64,000 bases of DNA from Pararhizobium sp. (GCA_017794825.1 CP051237.1:248001-312000); one strand, 5' to 3'. Shown: positions 8,639-18,704, numbered from the stretch's first letter. A program made the numbers and translations. Notes: generated by a model not told the origin, from the letters alone.

Positions 8639-11032
8639 TCAGCGTTTTAGAACGCGGTCCCGGTGCAACTGCTCGGCGTTCGGCAAGGGTTCATCCGGCA
8701 CCATGAATGTCTGTCCGGGCTCGATGAAATCGGGGTTGTCTATCTGATCCGTGTTGGCGAGATAGATCGTTGTATAGCGCACTCCGCGTCCATAGACCCG
8801 GCGCGATATCTGCCACAGTGTGTCGCCGCGACGAATGATCACCGAGCTGTCGCGCTGCTCAAGCGCTGGCTGCACAACCGTCGGCGGCTCACTTCCGTCA
8901 CCAGTGGCTGCGACTGTCTTTGTCTCCGCCTCCGGTTTCGCCTCCGCTTCCACGGCGACCTTTTCTTCGACCGGATCCGCCGTCGTCGAGACGTCCGTCA
9001 CTGCAGGCTTCTGCTCGGGCTTGACGGCGGGAGCCGCGCTGTCCTGCACGGCGGCTGTTTTCTGGTCTGAACCCGACGTCATTCCGGTTTGCGTTTCGGC
9101 CGGTTTATCGTCCGTCTTCGCCATGCCTTCAATCGACTTCGGCTCTGATTCGGTTTCGGACGTTGCGCTCGCAGCAGGCGCCTTGACCACCACTGCTTCC
9201 TGTGAGGAATCTGCCGACATCGTTTCTGCCTCATCAGTTTCGACGTCAGAAACTGCGGCGTCTTCCTCGCCGGCCGAGGGTTCGTCTTCTGCATCAGGCT
9301 GTGGAGCCACCGCAGCCACCATTTCGCCTTCGGGCCGGTTGAATGGAACGGCGACCCGCATGGCGGCCGCAGAGCCGTTCGGCAGATACAAATCAGCCCG
9401 GATCGTATGATCGCCGACTGAAAGCTCCCTCTGCGCTTCGACAAGAAAGCGGCCGGTCGCGCTGATCATACTTTCACCGACAACATCTTTGTCGGCAAAA
9501 ACGATCACCCTACCGCCCGGCGTGCCGGAGCCCGCGACGAAGAGCTGCCCATTCTCGATTTCTACAGCGTCGATCCGCACACGGACATCCGCCGAGACAG
9601 CGGGCCTTTCCGATTTGCCCGTGTCCAGGGACGCAACCTCGGTCGCTTGAGCGGTTTCCGCATCTGCCATTTCTTCCGCCGGATCCTCGTCGGCCGCATC
9701 TTTGGCTGTGACTTCGGGTTCAGGGGCGGTTTCGTTTGTCTTCGCCGCCGCGGTTTTCAAGGGCTCGGTCGTCGCTTCTTCAGTCGAAGCGGTATCGACC
9801 TCCGCAACAGCACCCTGTGTTGTATTGCCCGAATCCACGCTCGCGTCGACTTTCGGCGCCGCCGCTGTCTCAGGCGTCGTGGCGGCTGCAGCCTCCACTT
9901 TATCGTCCTGTTTCTCGTCCATTGCGGTTTCAACAGGCGTATCCTGCGTAGCGGCATCCTTTGGTTCCGCTTGTGCTACGTCAGTCTCGGCACCCGTCGT
10001 CTCCGAGGTCGCTTCAACTTCGTCTGTCGTCGCCTGACCGCCGGTCGACGCGATTTCCGTAGTCTCCTCCTGGTTTGTCGAAGTTGCGTCGGCGCTCGTC
10101 ATCGCATTTTCAGAATTCGCATCCGGTTCGTTTACAGCTTCCGGCGACGTGGCGACCTGAACGTTTTCCCCGCCGCTCGTATCCTCTTCCGCAGAATCCA
10201 CGAGCTCCTTATCGACCGCAGTCACAGTCTTCTCTTCGGCCACAGCAGCGGTTTCACCATCTTGGTCAGTGGACCCGGGTTCAGTGGTCGCGGCTGCCTC
10301 GTCAGCCGGTTTGGTTGACGTATCAGCGGCGACTGTCTCTTGTTCGGCGACATCGGATGACGCTGCAATCTTGTCTGTCGCGCCATCTGAGTGCGAACTC
10401 GCATCGCTGCCAGCATCCGCCACTGCCTCCGGCTGTGCAAGAAGCCGGCTCGGTTCTCCGGGTTTGGTCACCATGACCATGAGTTCGCGGCTGTCTTCTT
10501 CAGGCACGCTGACCGTTGCAATCTCTTCCGAAAGCAAGACCATGTCCGCATCGCCGCGACTTCGCAGACCGATCTCGTGGTCTCCCGGAGGAAGCGGTTC
10601 GTCGAAAACGGTTACGAAATCGCCCGACGGCCCGACCTCGGTCTCGGCAAGCACCGTGTCGCCGCTGAACACTTCGAGCACGACGCCTGGCGTCGCACTG
10701 CCAGCCACAACAGTCGAGCCGTCCGGCTCCACGCGAAGAATACTGAATGTCGGCGCGCTTCCTTGTGACGCCGCATCTGCGGTCTCCGGCTGCGATGAGA
10801 CTTTGTCATCGACACCGCCTGCGCTGGTCTCCTCTGCAACAGTCTCCGCCTCGGCCTCGGCGCCGTCGTCATTCGAACCGGTCTCGTCAATGATGACCTC
10901 TTCGCCGGCGACTTGCTGAACTTCCGGTTTTTCCTGCCAGCCGTAGGGGTCGAACCGAAGTAGATAAGCTATCCCGAACACGATGACGAGAAGCGCCACA
11001 ATGGACCAGAACCGGCGCGTGTTGTTTGTCAT
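8639..11032 (-). CDS. Long acidic envelope protein with C-terminal LysM domain
   Basis: A 797-residue protein anchored by one N-terminal helix (FWSIVALLVIVFGIAYLL, residues 7-24); most of it is probably periplasmic. Two similar Ig-like modules are visible, each with GSxTPG followed by a hydrophobic strand (about residues 100-180 and 490-580). They are joined by long Ala/Glu/Thr/Asp-rich linkers of low complexity. Residues near 740-785 form a LysM domain (IIRRGDTLWQISRRVYG, IEPGQTFMVP), which binds peptidoglycan. ATG at 11032 has GGAG 9 bp upstream. LysM proteins of this type occur widely in Rhizobiales; a role in wall binding or spacing is inference. Confidence 0.88.
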   Translation of the reverse strand: MTNNTRRFWSIVALLVIVFGIAYLLRFDPYGWQEKPEVQQVAGEEVIIDETGSNDDGAEAEAETVAEETSAGGVDDKVSSQPETADAASQGSAPTFSILRVEPDGSTVVAGSATPGVVLEVFSGDTVLAETEVGPSGDFVTVFDEPLPPGDHEIGLRSRGDADMVLLSEEIATVSVPEEDSRELMVMVTKPGEPSRLLAQPEAVADAGSDASSHSDGATDKIAASSDVAEQETVAADTSTKPADEAAATTEPGSTDQDGETAAVAEEKTVTAVDKELVDSAEEDTSGGENVQVATSPEAVNEPDANSENAMTSADATSTNQEETTEIASTGGQATTDEVEATSETTGAETDVAQAEPKDAATQDTPVETAMDEKQDDKVEAAAATTPETAAAPKVDASVDSGNTTQGAVAEVDTASTEEATTEPLKTAAAKTNETAPEPEVTAKDAADEDPAEEMADAETAQATEVASLDTGKSERPAVSADVRVRIDAVEIENGQLFVAGSGTPGGRVIVFADKDVVGESMISATGRFLVEAQRELSVGDHTIRADLYLPNGSAAAMRVAVPFNRPEGEMVAAVAPQPDAEDEPSAGEEDAAVSDVETDEAETMSADSSQEAVVVKAPAASATSETESEPKSIEGMAKTDDKPAETQTGMTSGSDQKTAAVQDSAAPAVKPEQKPAVTDVSTTADPVEEKVAVEAEAKPEAETKTVAATGDGSEPPTVVQPALEQRDSSVIIRRGDTLWQISRRVYGRGVRYTTIYLANTDQIDNPDFIEPGQTFMVPDEPLPNAEQLHRDRVLKR

Positions 11033-11293
11033 GTTGCACTCCAGTCGCACGACGCTGCGAAGCAATTGCCGGATTGTGACAAAACGGCGAATTTCTTCCT
11101 TTGTGTTTCCGCGACTATCGCCGAAAACTCAAGGTTCCGGCCCCAATGAAAACGCCCTAAATCTGTTGACAAACTAGACTTTTTCGCTGTTGCAAACAAG
11201 TTTGACCACTTAACCGCCGCTCCGGCGTCACAATTCAGCGACACGGCGAACAGAATGCTTGACCGCTGGCCGGGCCTCATGCTTCCTCGAACG

Positions 11294-11902
11294 ATGTCAA
11301 GGAATCGAACAATCTGCGTCTACTGCGGCTCCCGCAACGGACGAAATCCGAACTACGAAGCTGCGGCCCGGCGACTGGGCCTCGACATGGCCGAGAAAAA
11401 CATCGGCCTCGTTTTTGGAGCCGGCACTTACGGCATCATGGGCGCCGTGGCTGACGCTGTTGTCGCCGGCGGCGGCAAGGTCACCGGAGTCATTCCGGAT
11501 TTTCTGAAGAACAAGGAGGCGAACGAAGCTGATCTGAAGCAGTTCGACGAATTGATCGTCACCGGCGATATGCATGAGCGCAAGCACATCATGTTCCGCA
11601 AGTCCGGCGCGTTCGTCGCATTGCCCGGCGGCATTGGCACGCTTGAGGAAATCATCGAGATCATGACCTGGGCGCAACTCGGCCGGCATAATCGTCCGAT
11701 GGTGCTGGCCAATATCGACGGGTTCTGGGATCCCTTGCTCAAACTGATCGACCACATGGCCGATGAAGGCTTCCTCCACACCTCGCATCTGGTAAAACCT
11801 CTCGTCATCGACGACGCTGCGGATATCGTCGACGCGGTGGAGGCGGCCTGGGAGGGAATCGACAAAAACGGCGGCGACGCCGAAATCATCGAAAAGCTCT
11901 GA
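11294..11902 (+). CDS. LOG-family nucleotide 5'-monophosphate phosphoribohydrolase
   Basis: Member of the LOG family, once annotated as lysine decarboxylase. Characterised relatives hydrolyse cytokinin riboside 5'-monophosphates or purine nucleotides to base and ribose phosphate. From ATG 11294 it is 202 residues. The hallmark PGGIGTLEE and the preceding MHERKHIMFRKSGAF motif (R and K of the active site) are both intact. An upstream in-frame codon at 11255 adds 13 unconserved residues. It is followed by a GST gene 69 bp later on the same strand. The natural substrate here is unknown. Confidence 0.93.
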   Translation: MSRNRTICVYCGSRNGRNPNYEAAARRLGLDMAEKNIGLVFGAGTYGIMGAVADAVVAGGGKVTGVIPDFLKNKEANEADLKQFDELIVTGDMHERKHIMFRKSGAFVALPGGIGTLEEIIEIMTWAQLGRHNRPMVLANIDGFWDPLLKLIDHMADEGFLHTSHLVKPLVIDDAADIVDAVEAAWEGIDKNGGDAEIIEKL

Positions 11903-11971
11903 AACGCGTCGCCGGACTTCGAGGCGACATTCCCGAGTTTGAATTTTTCGCTACAGGGAAGGATCGAATCC

Positions 11972-12607
11972 ATGAAGCTTTACAACGCCGATCTCTCGCC
12001 AAATGCGCTGCGCGTTCGCGCTGTCGCTTTCGAACTCGATATCGATCTGGAGATCATCGACGTCGATGTCTTCAAGGGCGAGACGAAGACCGAAGAGTAC
12101 CTCGCTCTGAACCCGAACGGAAAGGTGCCGGTGCTGGTTGACGGCGACTTCGTGCTTTGGGAAAGCCGCGCAATCAATGTCTATCTGGCCGGCGTGAAGC
12201 CGGAAAGGAACCTGTATCCGGAAGATCTCAAGAGCCGCGCGCTGGTTGATCAGTGGTCCTACTGGCAGGCGATCCATCTCGGTCCGGCCATGCAGCGCAT
12301 CGCCTTCGAGCGCATGCTCAAACCGATGTTCGGCATGGGAGAAACCGATGAGACCGCAGTCGAACAGCAATTGAAGGATATCGCCCAGTTCCTCCCGGTG
12401 CTCGACGGCGCGCTGGCGGGAAAGGAATGGATCGTCGGTGATCTCAGCCTTGCTGATTTCGCTCTGGCCAGCACCTTCATATACCGGGATCCGTGCCGCA
12501 TTTTGCTTGGCGAAACCGCCAACGTCGACGCCTGGATCAAGCGTCTCGAAGCTCTCCCGTCGTGGCAAAAGGCGGTCGCGCCGATCCTCGCTTTTGCAAG
12601 CAAGTAG
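11972..12607 (+). CDS. Glutathione S-transferase family protein
   Basis: Cytosolic GST of 211 residues. The N-terminal thioredoxin-like domain spans about residues 1-77 (MKLYNADLSPNALRVRA; cis-proline in NGKVPVLVDG; glutathione gamma-glutamyl contact WESRAI). The helical domain includes the structural motif GDLSLADFALAS. The serine in SPNA is the likely catalytic residue position. ATG at 11972 fits the domain start. The stop codon directly abuts the stop of the convergent rarD gene. Substrate unknown. Confidence 0.93.
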   Translation: MKLYNADLSPNALRVRAVAFELDIDLEIIDVDVFKGETKTEEYLALNPNGKVPVLVDGDFVLWESRAINVYLAGVKPERNLYPEDLKSRALVDQWSYWQAIHLGPAMQRIAFERMLKPMFGMGETDETAVEQQLKDIAQFLPVLDGALAGKEWIVGDLSLADFALASTFIYRDPCRILLGETANVDAWIKRLEALPSWQKAVAPILAFASK

Positions 12608-13516
12608 CTATTCGCCGGCCGGCGTGGCGGGTCGAGCCCGCAAAGTCTGAAAGCTCGACCATGAATAGATCGCCAGCGCCGTCCATATCAGGCAGAACGC
12701 AACGAATTGCCAATAGGAGAATGGCTCTTCAAAGATGAAAACAGCGATGAAGAATATCAGCGTCGGGGCGGTGTATTGCATAAGGCCGAGCGTCGAATAT
12801 TTCAGCAGTTTTGCCCCGAATGCGTAGAGGATCAGTGGAACCGCGGTCACCGGTCCGGCGAGCATGAGAAGCAGCATGCCGTCAACGCCGTCATTGGTGA
12901 AGTGTCCGTCGCCGAACACCCATAAAAGCAAAAGCGCGGGAATGCTTAACAGCAGCACCTCGAGCATGAACCCCTGAGTTGGACCGATGGGAAGCGTCTT
13001 TCTTAAAAACCCGTAGATGCCGAAGCTGAACGCCAGCGACAGGGAAATCCAGGGCAACCCGCCGGCGTTGACCGTGAGGATGATGACGGCGATCACGGCA
13101 AGACCGATAGCCGCTGTCTGCGGCTTGGTGAACCGTTCCCTCAAAAACATCGCCCCGAGGCAAATATTGACCAGCGGATTGATATAGTAGCCAAGCGCCG
13201 TCTCGACTGTCCGGTCAACCGCAACAGCCCAGGTATAGATCCACCAGTTGACCGAGATCAGGGAAGCCGTCAAAGCGGCGAGCGCCAGTGTTCTGGGCTG
13301 CCTGAATGCGGCCTTGAGATCGGATGTCCGGCCGAGCAGTAGAAGAATTACGCCTGCAATCGGCACGGACCAGAGCACCCGATGCGCAACTACCTCGTAG
13401 GCCGGCACATGGTCGACCGCCTTCATGTAAAAGGGCATCAGACCCCAAAGGCCGTATGCGCCAAGAGCGTACAGAAATCCCTTTCGGGATTCCCCGTTGC
13501 CGTCCTGTGAATTCAT
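12608..13516 (-). CDS. rarD: RarD/EamA-family membrane transporter
   Basis: Drug/metabolite-transporter superfamily protein of 302 residues with about ten hydrophobic helices in two EamA repeats. The N-terminal pattern (GFLYALGAYGLWGLMPFYMK) and WWIYTWAV with GYYINPLV are characteristic of RarD, named for chloramphenicol sensitivity but without a firm substrate. Its ATG overlaps the cimA stop by 4 bp, so it is probably translationally coupled to cimA. Confidence 0.93.
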   Translation of the reverse strand: MNSQDGNGESRKGFLYALGAYGLWGLMPFYMKAVDHVPAYEVVAHRVLWSVPIAGVILLLLGRTSDLKAAFRQPRTLALAALTASLISVNWWIYTWAVAVDRTVETALGYYINPLVNICLGAMFLRERFTKPQTAAIGLAVIAVIILTVNAGGLPWISLSLAFSFGIYGFLRKTLPIGPTQGFMLEVLLLSIPALLLLWVFGDGHFTNDGVDGMLLLMLAGPVTAVPLILYAFGAKLLKYSTLGLMQYTAPTLIFFIAVFIFEEPFSYWQFVAFCLIWTALAIYSWSSFQTLRARPATPAGE

Positions 13517-15129
13517 GAATGCGACAACTCTTCAACGGCCGTCCGGTTCTTGATCAGCTTGTAATTGATCGAATCCATCAGTGCCTGGAAAGAAGCGTCG
13601 ATGATGTTGTCCGAAACGCCAACGGTCCACCAACGCTCGCCGCTGTCGTCGCGCGACTCGATGAGCACCCGGGTGATCGCTTCAGTGCCCCCGTTGAGGA
13701 TACGCACCTTGTAATCGCACAGCTCCAGATCCTCGATCTCCTGCTGGAATTTTCCGAGATCCTTGCGCAACGCGATGTCGAGAGCGTTGACGGGACCATG
13801 CCCTTCGGCCACCGAGATGCGGCGTTCGCCGTCGACCTCGACCCGCACGATTGCCTCGGAAATCGTCTTGAGGACACCGTTCGCGTCGAAGCGCCGCTCC
13901 ACCATCACGCGGAAGCTCTCGACCTTGAAAAACTGCGGAAGCGTACCAAGTGTGCGCCGCGCCAGCAGCTCAAAACTGGCGTCGGCGGCCTCATAGGCGT
14001 ATCCGCTCGCTTCATGCTCCTTCACAATGGCGATCAGTGTGTCGAGCTTTGGACTGTTCTTCGAGACCTTGATGCCCCGGCGGCTCAATTCGTTGATGAA
14101 ATTGGATTTTCCGCCCTGATCCGAGACCATTACCTTGCGTGTATTGCCAACGCTCTCTGGCTCTACATGCTCATAGGTTTTCGGATCCTTCAGAAGCGCC
14201 GACGCATGAATGCCCGCCTTTGTCGCAAAGGCCGAGGCGCCTACGTACGGCATTTGCGCATCGGGGGAGCGGTTTAGCAATTCGTCGAACGCGTGCGACA
14301 GGCGGGCCAACTCTTTGAGCTTCTGCCTGTTTATGGAGGTGCTGAACCTTTTGTTCCAGCGCGGTTTCAACACCAGGTTTGGAATCAGGACAACCAGGTT
14401 GGCGTTGCCGCAACGTTCGCCAATGCCGTTCAGAGTGCCCTGGATCTGACGCGCGCCCGCGTCCACCGCTGCGAGCGTGTTGGCTACCGCCAGGCCGGTG
14501 TCGTTGTGAGCATGGATGCCGAGACGATCGCCCGGAACACCCGCAGCGATAACCGCAGTCACGATCTCGCGGATTTCATCGGTCTGGGTTCCGCCATTGG
14601 TGTCACAAAGCACCACCCAGCGCGCACCGGCTTCCAGCGCCGTCTTTGCGCAGGCCAGGGCATACTCCGAGTTTGCTTTGTAGCCGTCGAAGAAGTGTTC
14701 GCAATCAACCATTGCCTCCTTGCCGGCGGCCACTGTCCGCTCGACAGAAGAGCGAATGCACTCCAGGTTTTCCTCGTTGGAAATGCCAAGCGCGACATCC
14801 ACATGGTAATCCCAACTTTTGGCGACAAAACAAACGGCGTCGCTGCTCGACCGTACGAGCGACGAAAGACCCGGATCATTGGACGCCGAAACCCCGGCCC
14901 GCTTCGTCATCCCGAAGGCGACGAAGGCCGAATTCTTCATCCGGTTCTGTTCGAAAAAGGCGGTGTCGGTCGGATTGGCGCCTGGATAGCCGCCTTCGAC
15001 GTAGTCGATCCCGAACTTGTCGAGCATCGCGGCGATCGCAATCTTGTCCTCGACGCTGAAATCGACGCCTGGCGTCTGCTGACCGTCCCGCAATGTCGTG
15101 TCAAACAGGTATATCTTCTCGCGGCTCAT
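13513..15129 (-). CDS. cimA: Citramalate synthase
   Basis: Condenses pyruvate and acetyl-CoA to (R)-citramalate, a threonine-independent entry to isoleucine synthesis. The 538 residues match the CimA/LeuA-like class. Features are the HMGL-like barrel start FDTTLRDGQQTPGVDF, metal-binding HAHNDTGLA near residue 210, and a C-terminal LeuA-type allosteric domain (residues about 400-530, RVLIESRDDSGERWWTVGVS). It overlaps the GFA-type gene upstream and rarD downstream by 4 bp each. The homocitrate/isopropylmalate synthase families are related but shorter; the length and N-terminus favour CimA. Confidence 0.94.
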   Translation of the reverse strand: MSREKIYLFDTTLRDGQQTPGVDFSVEDKIAIAAMLDKFGIDYVEGGYPGANPTDTAFFEQNRMKNSAFVAFGMTKRAGVSASNDPGLSSLVRSSSDAVCFVAKSWDYHVDVALGISNEENLECIRSSVERTVAAGKEAMVDCEHFFDGYKANSEYALACAKTALEAGARWVVLCDTNGGTQTDEIREIVTAVIAAGVPGDRLGIHAHNDTGLAVANTLAAVDAGARQIQGTLNGIGERCGNANLVVLIPNLVLKPRWNKRFSTSINRQKLKELARLSHAFDELLNRSPDAQMPYVGASAFATKAGIHASALLKDPKTYEHVEPESVGNTRKVMVSDQGGKSNFINELSRRGIKVSKNSPKLDTLIAIVKEHEASGYAYEAADASFELLARRTLGTLPQFFKVESFRVMVERRFDANGVLKTISEAIVRVEVDGERRISVAEGHGPVNALDIALRKDLGKFQQEIEDLELCDYKVRILNGGTEAITRVLIESRDDSGERWWTVGVSDNIIDASFQALMDSINYKLIKNRTAVEELSHS

Positions 15130-15617
15130 GGTTTCACGTCCCAGTTTTCCGTATCGTGGTCGGGATGCTGATAATTGCTCTGCGCAATCTGTTCCACTTC
15201 ACCGTCATCCATTTCTCCGTCAGCGCCTGTCTCGTGCGCTTCGAGGCCAGGCAGGTCGGGAAACCATGGCATTACCGCTTCCGTGCCGAATTGCTTCAGC
15301 GGTCTATGGAGATCGGGCCGGTCAAGCGAGCCAAGCGTGACGGAATAGTGATCCGATGTCAGCGGATCGAAGATCAGAGGCGTCCCGCAATGATTGCAGA
15401 AACCACGACGGACGGGCTCCGACGACCGGAACCACGAAATCTCGCCTCGGGTAATATGGAGCCGGTCGCGCTTTGCGCTGGCCAGCGGCATGAAGAAATT
15501 GCCCGCCGCCTTCTGACACATCCGGCAATGGCAGATATGCGGGTCGGTCAATGCGCCGTCCACGCAATATCGGACGGCGCCGCACTGGCAACCGCCTGTT
15601 ATTGTGTTGCTATTCAT
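15126..15617 (-). CDS. GFA-family zinc protein (glutathione-dependent formaldehyde-activating fold)
   Basis: Small cytosolic protein with the GFA cysteine pattern. CQCGAVRY near residue 10, CHCRMCQ near residue 30 and CNHCGTPL near residue 75 would bind two zinc ions. The family is named for an enzyme that speeds formaldehyde-glutathione adduct formation, but most members, probably including this one, have no proven activity. From ATG 15617 it has 163 residues; another ATG at 15626 adds three. The C-terminal 40 residues are acidic and not part of the fold. It overlaps cimA by 4 bp. Confidence 0.9.
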   Translation of the reverse strand: MNSNTITGGCQCGAVRYCVDGALTDPHICHCRMCQKAAGNFFMPLASAKRDRLHITRGEISWFRSSEPVRRGFCNHCGTPLIFDPLTSDHYSVTLGSLDRPDLHRPLKQFGTEAVMPWFPDLPGLEAHETGADGEMDDGEVEQIAQSNYQHPDHDTENWDVKP

Positions 15618-15657
15618 GATCCACATTTGGCGGATAGACCGGATACCTCCCTCCGGG

Positions 15658-17031
15658 CTATCGCCTGACCTCCCATTCGGTTGTTCTCTCGCCAGTGGTC
15701 GGGTCCTTCCCGTCCTTGAGCTGGATGCCTGCTTCCGAAAGTTTCTCCCTGATCGCGTCCGCTTGCGGCCAGTTCTTCTGGCGGATCAGATCGAGTCTCT
15801 GCTCGATCCAACTGGCGATTTCGCCTTCTTCCATATCGACGGCCGCCGTTTCCCGGTACCTTTCGAAACCGAGAAAGGACAGGGTCGAAGCCAGCGCTGC
15901 GCCGTCCAGTTCGTTCAGTCTCGGCAAAGCTTCGGAAACGTTCAGGTCGTCGGCGATCGCTGACAGAACGACGTCATCCACCGGCCCGTCCGCAGGCGCT
16001 TCCCCTGCCCGCCTTGCGAATTTATCCAGAATGCGTTCCGCTTCCTCGAGTTTGCGGACACTGAAATCGATCGGCTCGCGATAGTGCGTCATCAGCATTC
16101 CAAGACGCAGGACCTCGCCCGGCCAGGACCGGCCGCTGAAGGTCTCCGTCTCCAGCAAGTCGCGTATTGTCACGAAGTTGCCGAGGCTCTTCGACATCTT
16201 TCTGCCCTCGACCTGCAAAAAGCCGTTATGCATCCAGATATTGGCCATGCGCTTGGTGCCGTGCGCGCAGCAGGACTGTGCGATTTCGTTCTCGTGATGC
16301 GGGAATATCAGGTCGAGACCGCCGCCATGAATATCGAAGGTCTGGCCGAGATAGCGCGCGCTCATGGCGGAGCACTCGATATGCCAGCCTGGCCGTCCCG
16401 TGCCCCAGGGCGACGGCCATCCGGGTTCGCCGTCCGAAGACAGTTTCCACAAAACAAAATCGCCCGGATTGCGCTTGTGCGCCTCTACTTCAACGCGGGC
16501 CCCGGCCTGCTGGTCTTCAAGAGACCGATTGGACAACGCGCCATAGGCTGGCATTGAGGTCACGTCGAACAGCACCTCGTCTCCGGCCTCGTAAGCATGG
16601 CCCTTTCTCAACAGTTCCTCGATCAGTTCGATCATCTGGGGAATGTTGTCCGTCGCGCGCGGCTCGATATTGGGTTCGAGGCAGCCAAGCGCGCGGACGT
16701 CTTCATGAAACTGGTCGGCTGTCTTCTTCGTCACCCGGTCAATGGCGTCGTTCAGCGGAACGCCCGGATAGTCGCGCGCCGCGCGTGCGTTAATCTTGTC
16801 GTCCACATCCGTGATGTTGCGCACATAGGTCACGTGCTCCGGCCCGTAAACATGTCGCAACAGTCGATACAGCACATCGAAAACAATGACAGGGCGCGCA
16901 TTGCCGATATGGGCATAATCGTAGACTGTCGGACCGCAGACATACATGCGCACACTGTCGGAATCGATCGGTTGGAAGACTTCCTTCCGCCGCGTCAGCG
17001 TGTTGTAAAATGTCAGACGTTGTACGCCCAT
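15658..17031 (-). CDS. cysS: Cysteinyl-tRNA synthetase
   Basis: Class I aminoacyl-tRNA synthetase charging tRNA-Cys. ATG at 17031 gives 457 residues, the normal length. Present are [16 protein letters not shown] (zinc-binding cysteine plus HIGH-type motif, residues about 30-45), the zinc-site [15 protein letters not shown], and KMSKSLGNF (KMSKS motif near residue 270). The C-terminal DALR-type helical region and a short tail follow. It precedes the GFA-cimA-rarD run on the same strand with a 40-bp gap. Confidence 0.97.
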   Translation of the reverse strand: MGVQRLTFYNTLTRRKEVFQPIDSDSVRMYVCGPTVYDYAHIGNARPVIVFDVLYRLLRHVYGPEHVTYVRNITDVDDKINARAARDYPGVPLNDAIDRVTKKTADQFHEDVRALGCLEPNIEPRATDNIPQMIELIEELLRKGHAYEAGDEVLFDVTSMPAYGALSNRSLEDQQAGARVEVEAHKRNPGDFVLWKLSSDGEPGWPSPWGTGRPGWHIECSAMSARYLGQTFDIHGGGLDLIFPHHENEIAQSCCAHGTKRMANIWMHNGFLQVEGRKMSKSLGNFVTIRDLLETETFSGRSWPGEVLRLGMLMTHYREPIDFSVRKLEEAERILDKFARRAGEAPADGPVDDVVLSAIADDLNVSEALPRLNELDGAALASTLSFLGFERYRETAAVDMEEGEIASWIEQRLDLIRQKNWPQADAIREKLSEAGIQLKDGKDPTTGERTTEWEVRR

Positions 17032-17218
17032 GACGATACTCCCGGTGCCACTGGCCGGGCGTTTATCGTGATTTTTTTGAGACGAAAACGGCCTGGCCAG
17101 CGAATGGCTAGCGAATAATGATCCAGCAGATGCAGATGGCGACAGCGCCACAAATCGTTTTCATGAGCGCCTTATCGCCGCTTGGGAGGCGCAGGTCAAG
17201 CGGTCATTCGCGCAATTC

Positions 17219-17851
17219 TCATTCAGCGAAGAAGCGTTGAAGCAGACCCAGTGCAAGCGCCGCCATGACAAGTCCGATCAGTATGTCGAGCACGCGCCAG
17301 GCTGACGGTCTTGCAAAGAGAGGCGCAAGCAGTCGCGCGCCATAACCCAGCCCGAAGAACCAGACGAAGGAGGCGAGAACGGCGCCAACGCCATAGGCGA
17401 TGCGCGCGGCGCCGGCGTATTGGCCTGAAAGACCACCGATCAGCAACACCGTATCGAGATAGACGTGCGGATTGAGAAATGTCAGGGCGAGACAGGTGGC
17501 CACAGCGGTTCCCAGGCTTTGTTCCCGAGAATTGTCCGCAAGCAGCGCGTGCGGATGAAGCGCCCGGCGGAAGGCGAGAATCGCATAGGCGAACAGAAAG
17601 GCGGCGCCGCCCAGTGTCACAGCGGAAATCAGCCAGGGCGAGCGCGCGATTACTGTGCCGACGCCGGCGACACCCGCGGCGATCAGCAAAGCGTCCGAGA
17701 GAGCGCCTATCAGGCAGACGGCGAAGACGTGCGACCGGATCAGACCCTGCCGCAGTATAAATGCATTCTGCGCGCCGATTGCGACGATCAACGATCCACC
17801 GAGGAAGAATCCCGAAGCGGCGGGGCCAAACAATCCCGGTTCCAGAGCCAT
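17219..17851 (-). CDS. LysE/ArgO-type amino acid exporter
   Basis: Inner-membrane exporter of 210 residues with six hydrophobic segments. The LysE-family hallmark IAGxNxxF-like pattern is seen as VAIGAQNAFILRQG near residue 25, and LTFLNPHVYLD is characteristic of the ArgO/LysE branch that exports basic amino acids. Some members instead act on other small solutes, so arginine is only the likeliest cargo. No LysG/ArgP regulator gene is adjacent. Confidence 0.9.
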   Translation of the reverse strand: MALEPGLFGPAASGFFLGGSLIVAIGAQNAFILRQGLIRSHVFAVCLIGALSDALLIAAGVAGVGTVIARSPWLISAVTLGGAAFLFAYAILAFRRALHPHALLADNSREQSLGTAVATCLALTFLNPHVYLDTVLLIGGLSGQYAGAARIAYGVGAVLASFVWFFGLGYGARLLAPLFARPSAWRVLDILIGLVMAALALGLLQRFFAE

Positions 17852-17860
17852 TCCCTCAGT

Positions 17861-18628
17861 CTATCCCTGACCGAACAGCGACATCTGGCCGCCATCCTCC
17901 TTGCCGGGGTCCCTTGTTACGGGCGCGGGTTCGACGCGCTCTTGAATCTCGGGACCGGTATTGGCGACCTTGTTGACGAGACTGGATACCGGCACGGCCT
18001 CGAAGAAGCCGGATTCGACCGGCTGCAGCAGATCGGCGACGTCGCTCGGCTCCTGTGACCTGCAGTCCAGCCAGCGTTCGAAATCCGGCTCACGAATAAC
18101 CACAGGCATGCGATGATGGATAGACGCGAATTCCTCGTTGGCGCCGGTTGTCAGGATCGCGCCGGTATCGATTTCGGAACCGTCGGCTGCCAGCAGCGTG
18201 TCGGTCAATCCGGCGAAGGCGACGAGTTCGCCGTTGCGCGGGCGCACCCAGAAGGCCTGTGGTTTGCTGCGCCCTTCCCGCTGCCACTCGTAGAATCCGG
18301 AGGCGGGAACGAGCGTGCGCCGATGACGCATCGATGCTCGGAAGGAGGCTTTTTCATTTGCCGTTTCTGAGCGCGCATTGATCAGCATCGGAAAATCGCG
18401 CGGATCCTTGACCCATGACGGCAGCAAACCCCAGCGCACCAGCATCGCTTTGCGGTCAGGCAGATTCCTGCGTTCGTCGGGATCGGCGCCTGGGCCTGCG
18501 ATAATCATGAGGATTGGCTGGGACGGTGCTATGTTATAGCGCGGGACGACCTGAATCTCGAGCTCTGCGAGTTCAAAGAACAGCTCGATGGCATGGGCGT
18601 TCGCCAACAGTGAGAAACGGCCGCACAT
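17861..18628 (-). CDS. SOS-response-associated peptidase (YedK/HMCES family)
   Basis: Protects abasic sites in single-stranded DNA by forming a covalent thiazolidine link through its N-terminal cysteine. MCGRFSL places Cys2 correctly after removal of Met1. The other signature parts are the PRYNIAPSQ motif near residue 30, INARSETANEK near residue 90, and SGFYEWQ with the active-site glutamate. Histidine follows in HHRMPV. At 255 residues it is full length. It lies 9 bp upstream of the exporter gene in the same direction. Confidence 0.95.
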   Translation of the reverse strand: MCGRFSLLANAHAIELFFELAELEIQVVPRYNIAPSQPILMIIAGPGADPDERRNLPDRKAMLVRWGLLPSWVKDPRDFPMLINARSETANEKASFRASMRHRRTLVPASGFYEWQREGRSKPQAFWVRPRNGELVAFAGLTDTLLAADGSEIDTGAILTTGANEEFASIHHRMPVVIREPDFERWLDCRSQEPSDVADLLQPVESGFFEAVPVSSLVNKVANTGPEIQERVEPAPVTRDPGKEDGGQMSLFGQG

Positions 18629-18704
18629 GAATCCTCCGCGACATTGTACAAGCGCCGCCCTTATAACGGTTCACACCTGTGGCACAATATTCTAAGGCAA
18701 CGGG

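Noticed and set aside
11165..11200. TTGACA at about 11165 upstream of the LOG gene as a possible -35 box.
   Set aside because: No acceptable -10 box at 16-18 bp spacing, so the promoter could not be supported.
12613..12624. CGCCGGCCGGCG palindrome near the converging ends of the GST and rarD genes.
   Set aside because: It lies within the rarD C-terminal codons and has no loop or T-run, so it is more likely a GC-rich coding coincidence than a terminator.
17108..17164. 18-codon leftward frame between the exporter and cysS genes with a purine-rich upstream site (hydrophobic peptide [18 protein letters not shown]).
   Set aside because: Too short to separate from chance; a weak AAGG only, and no supporting context. 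Noted as a possible tiny membrane peptide.
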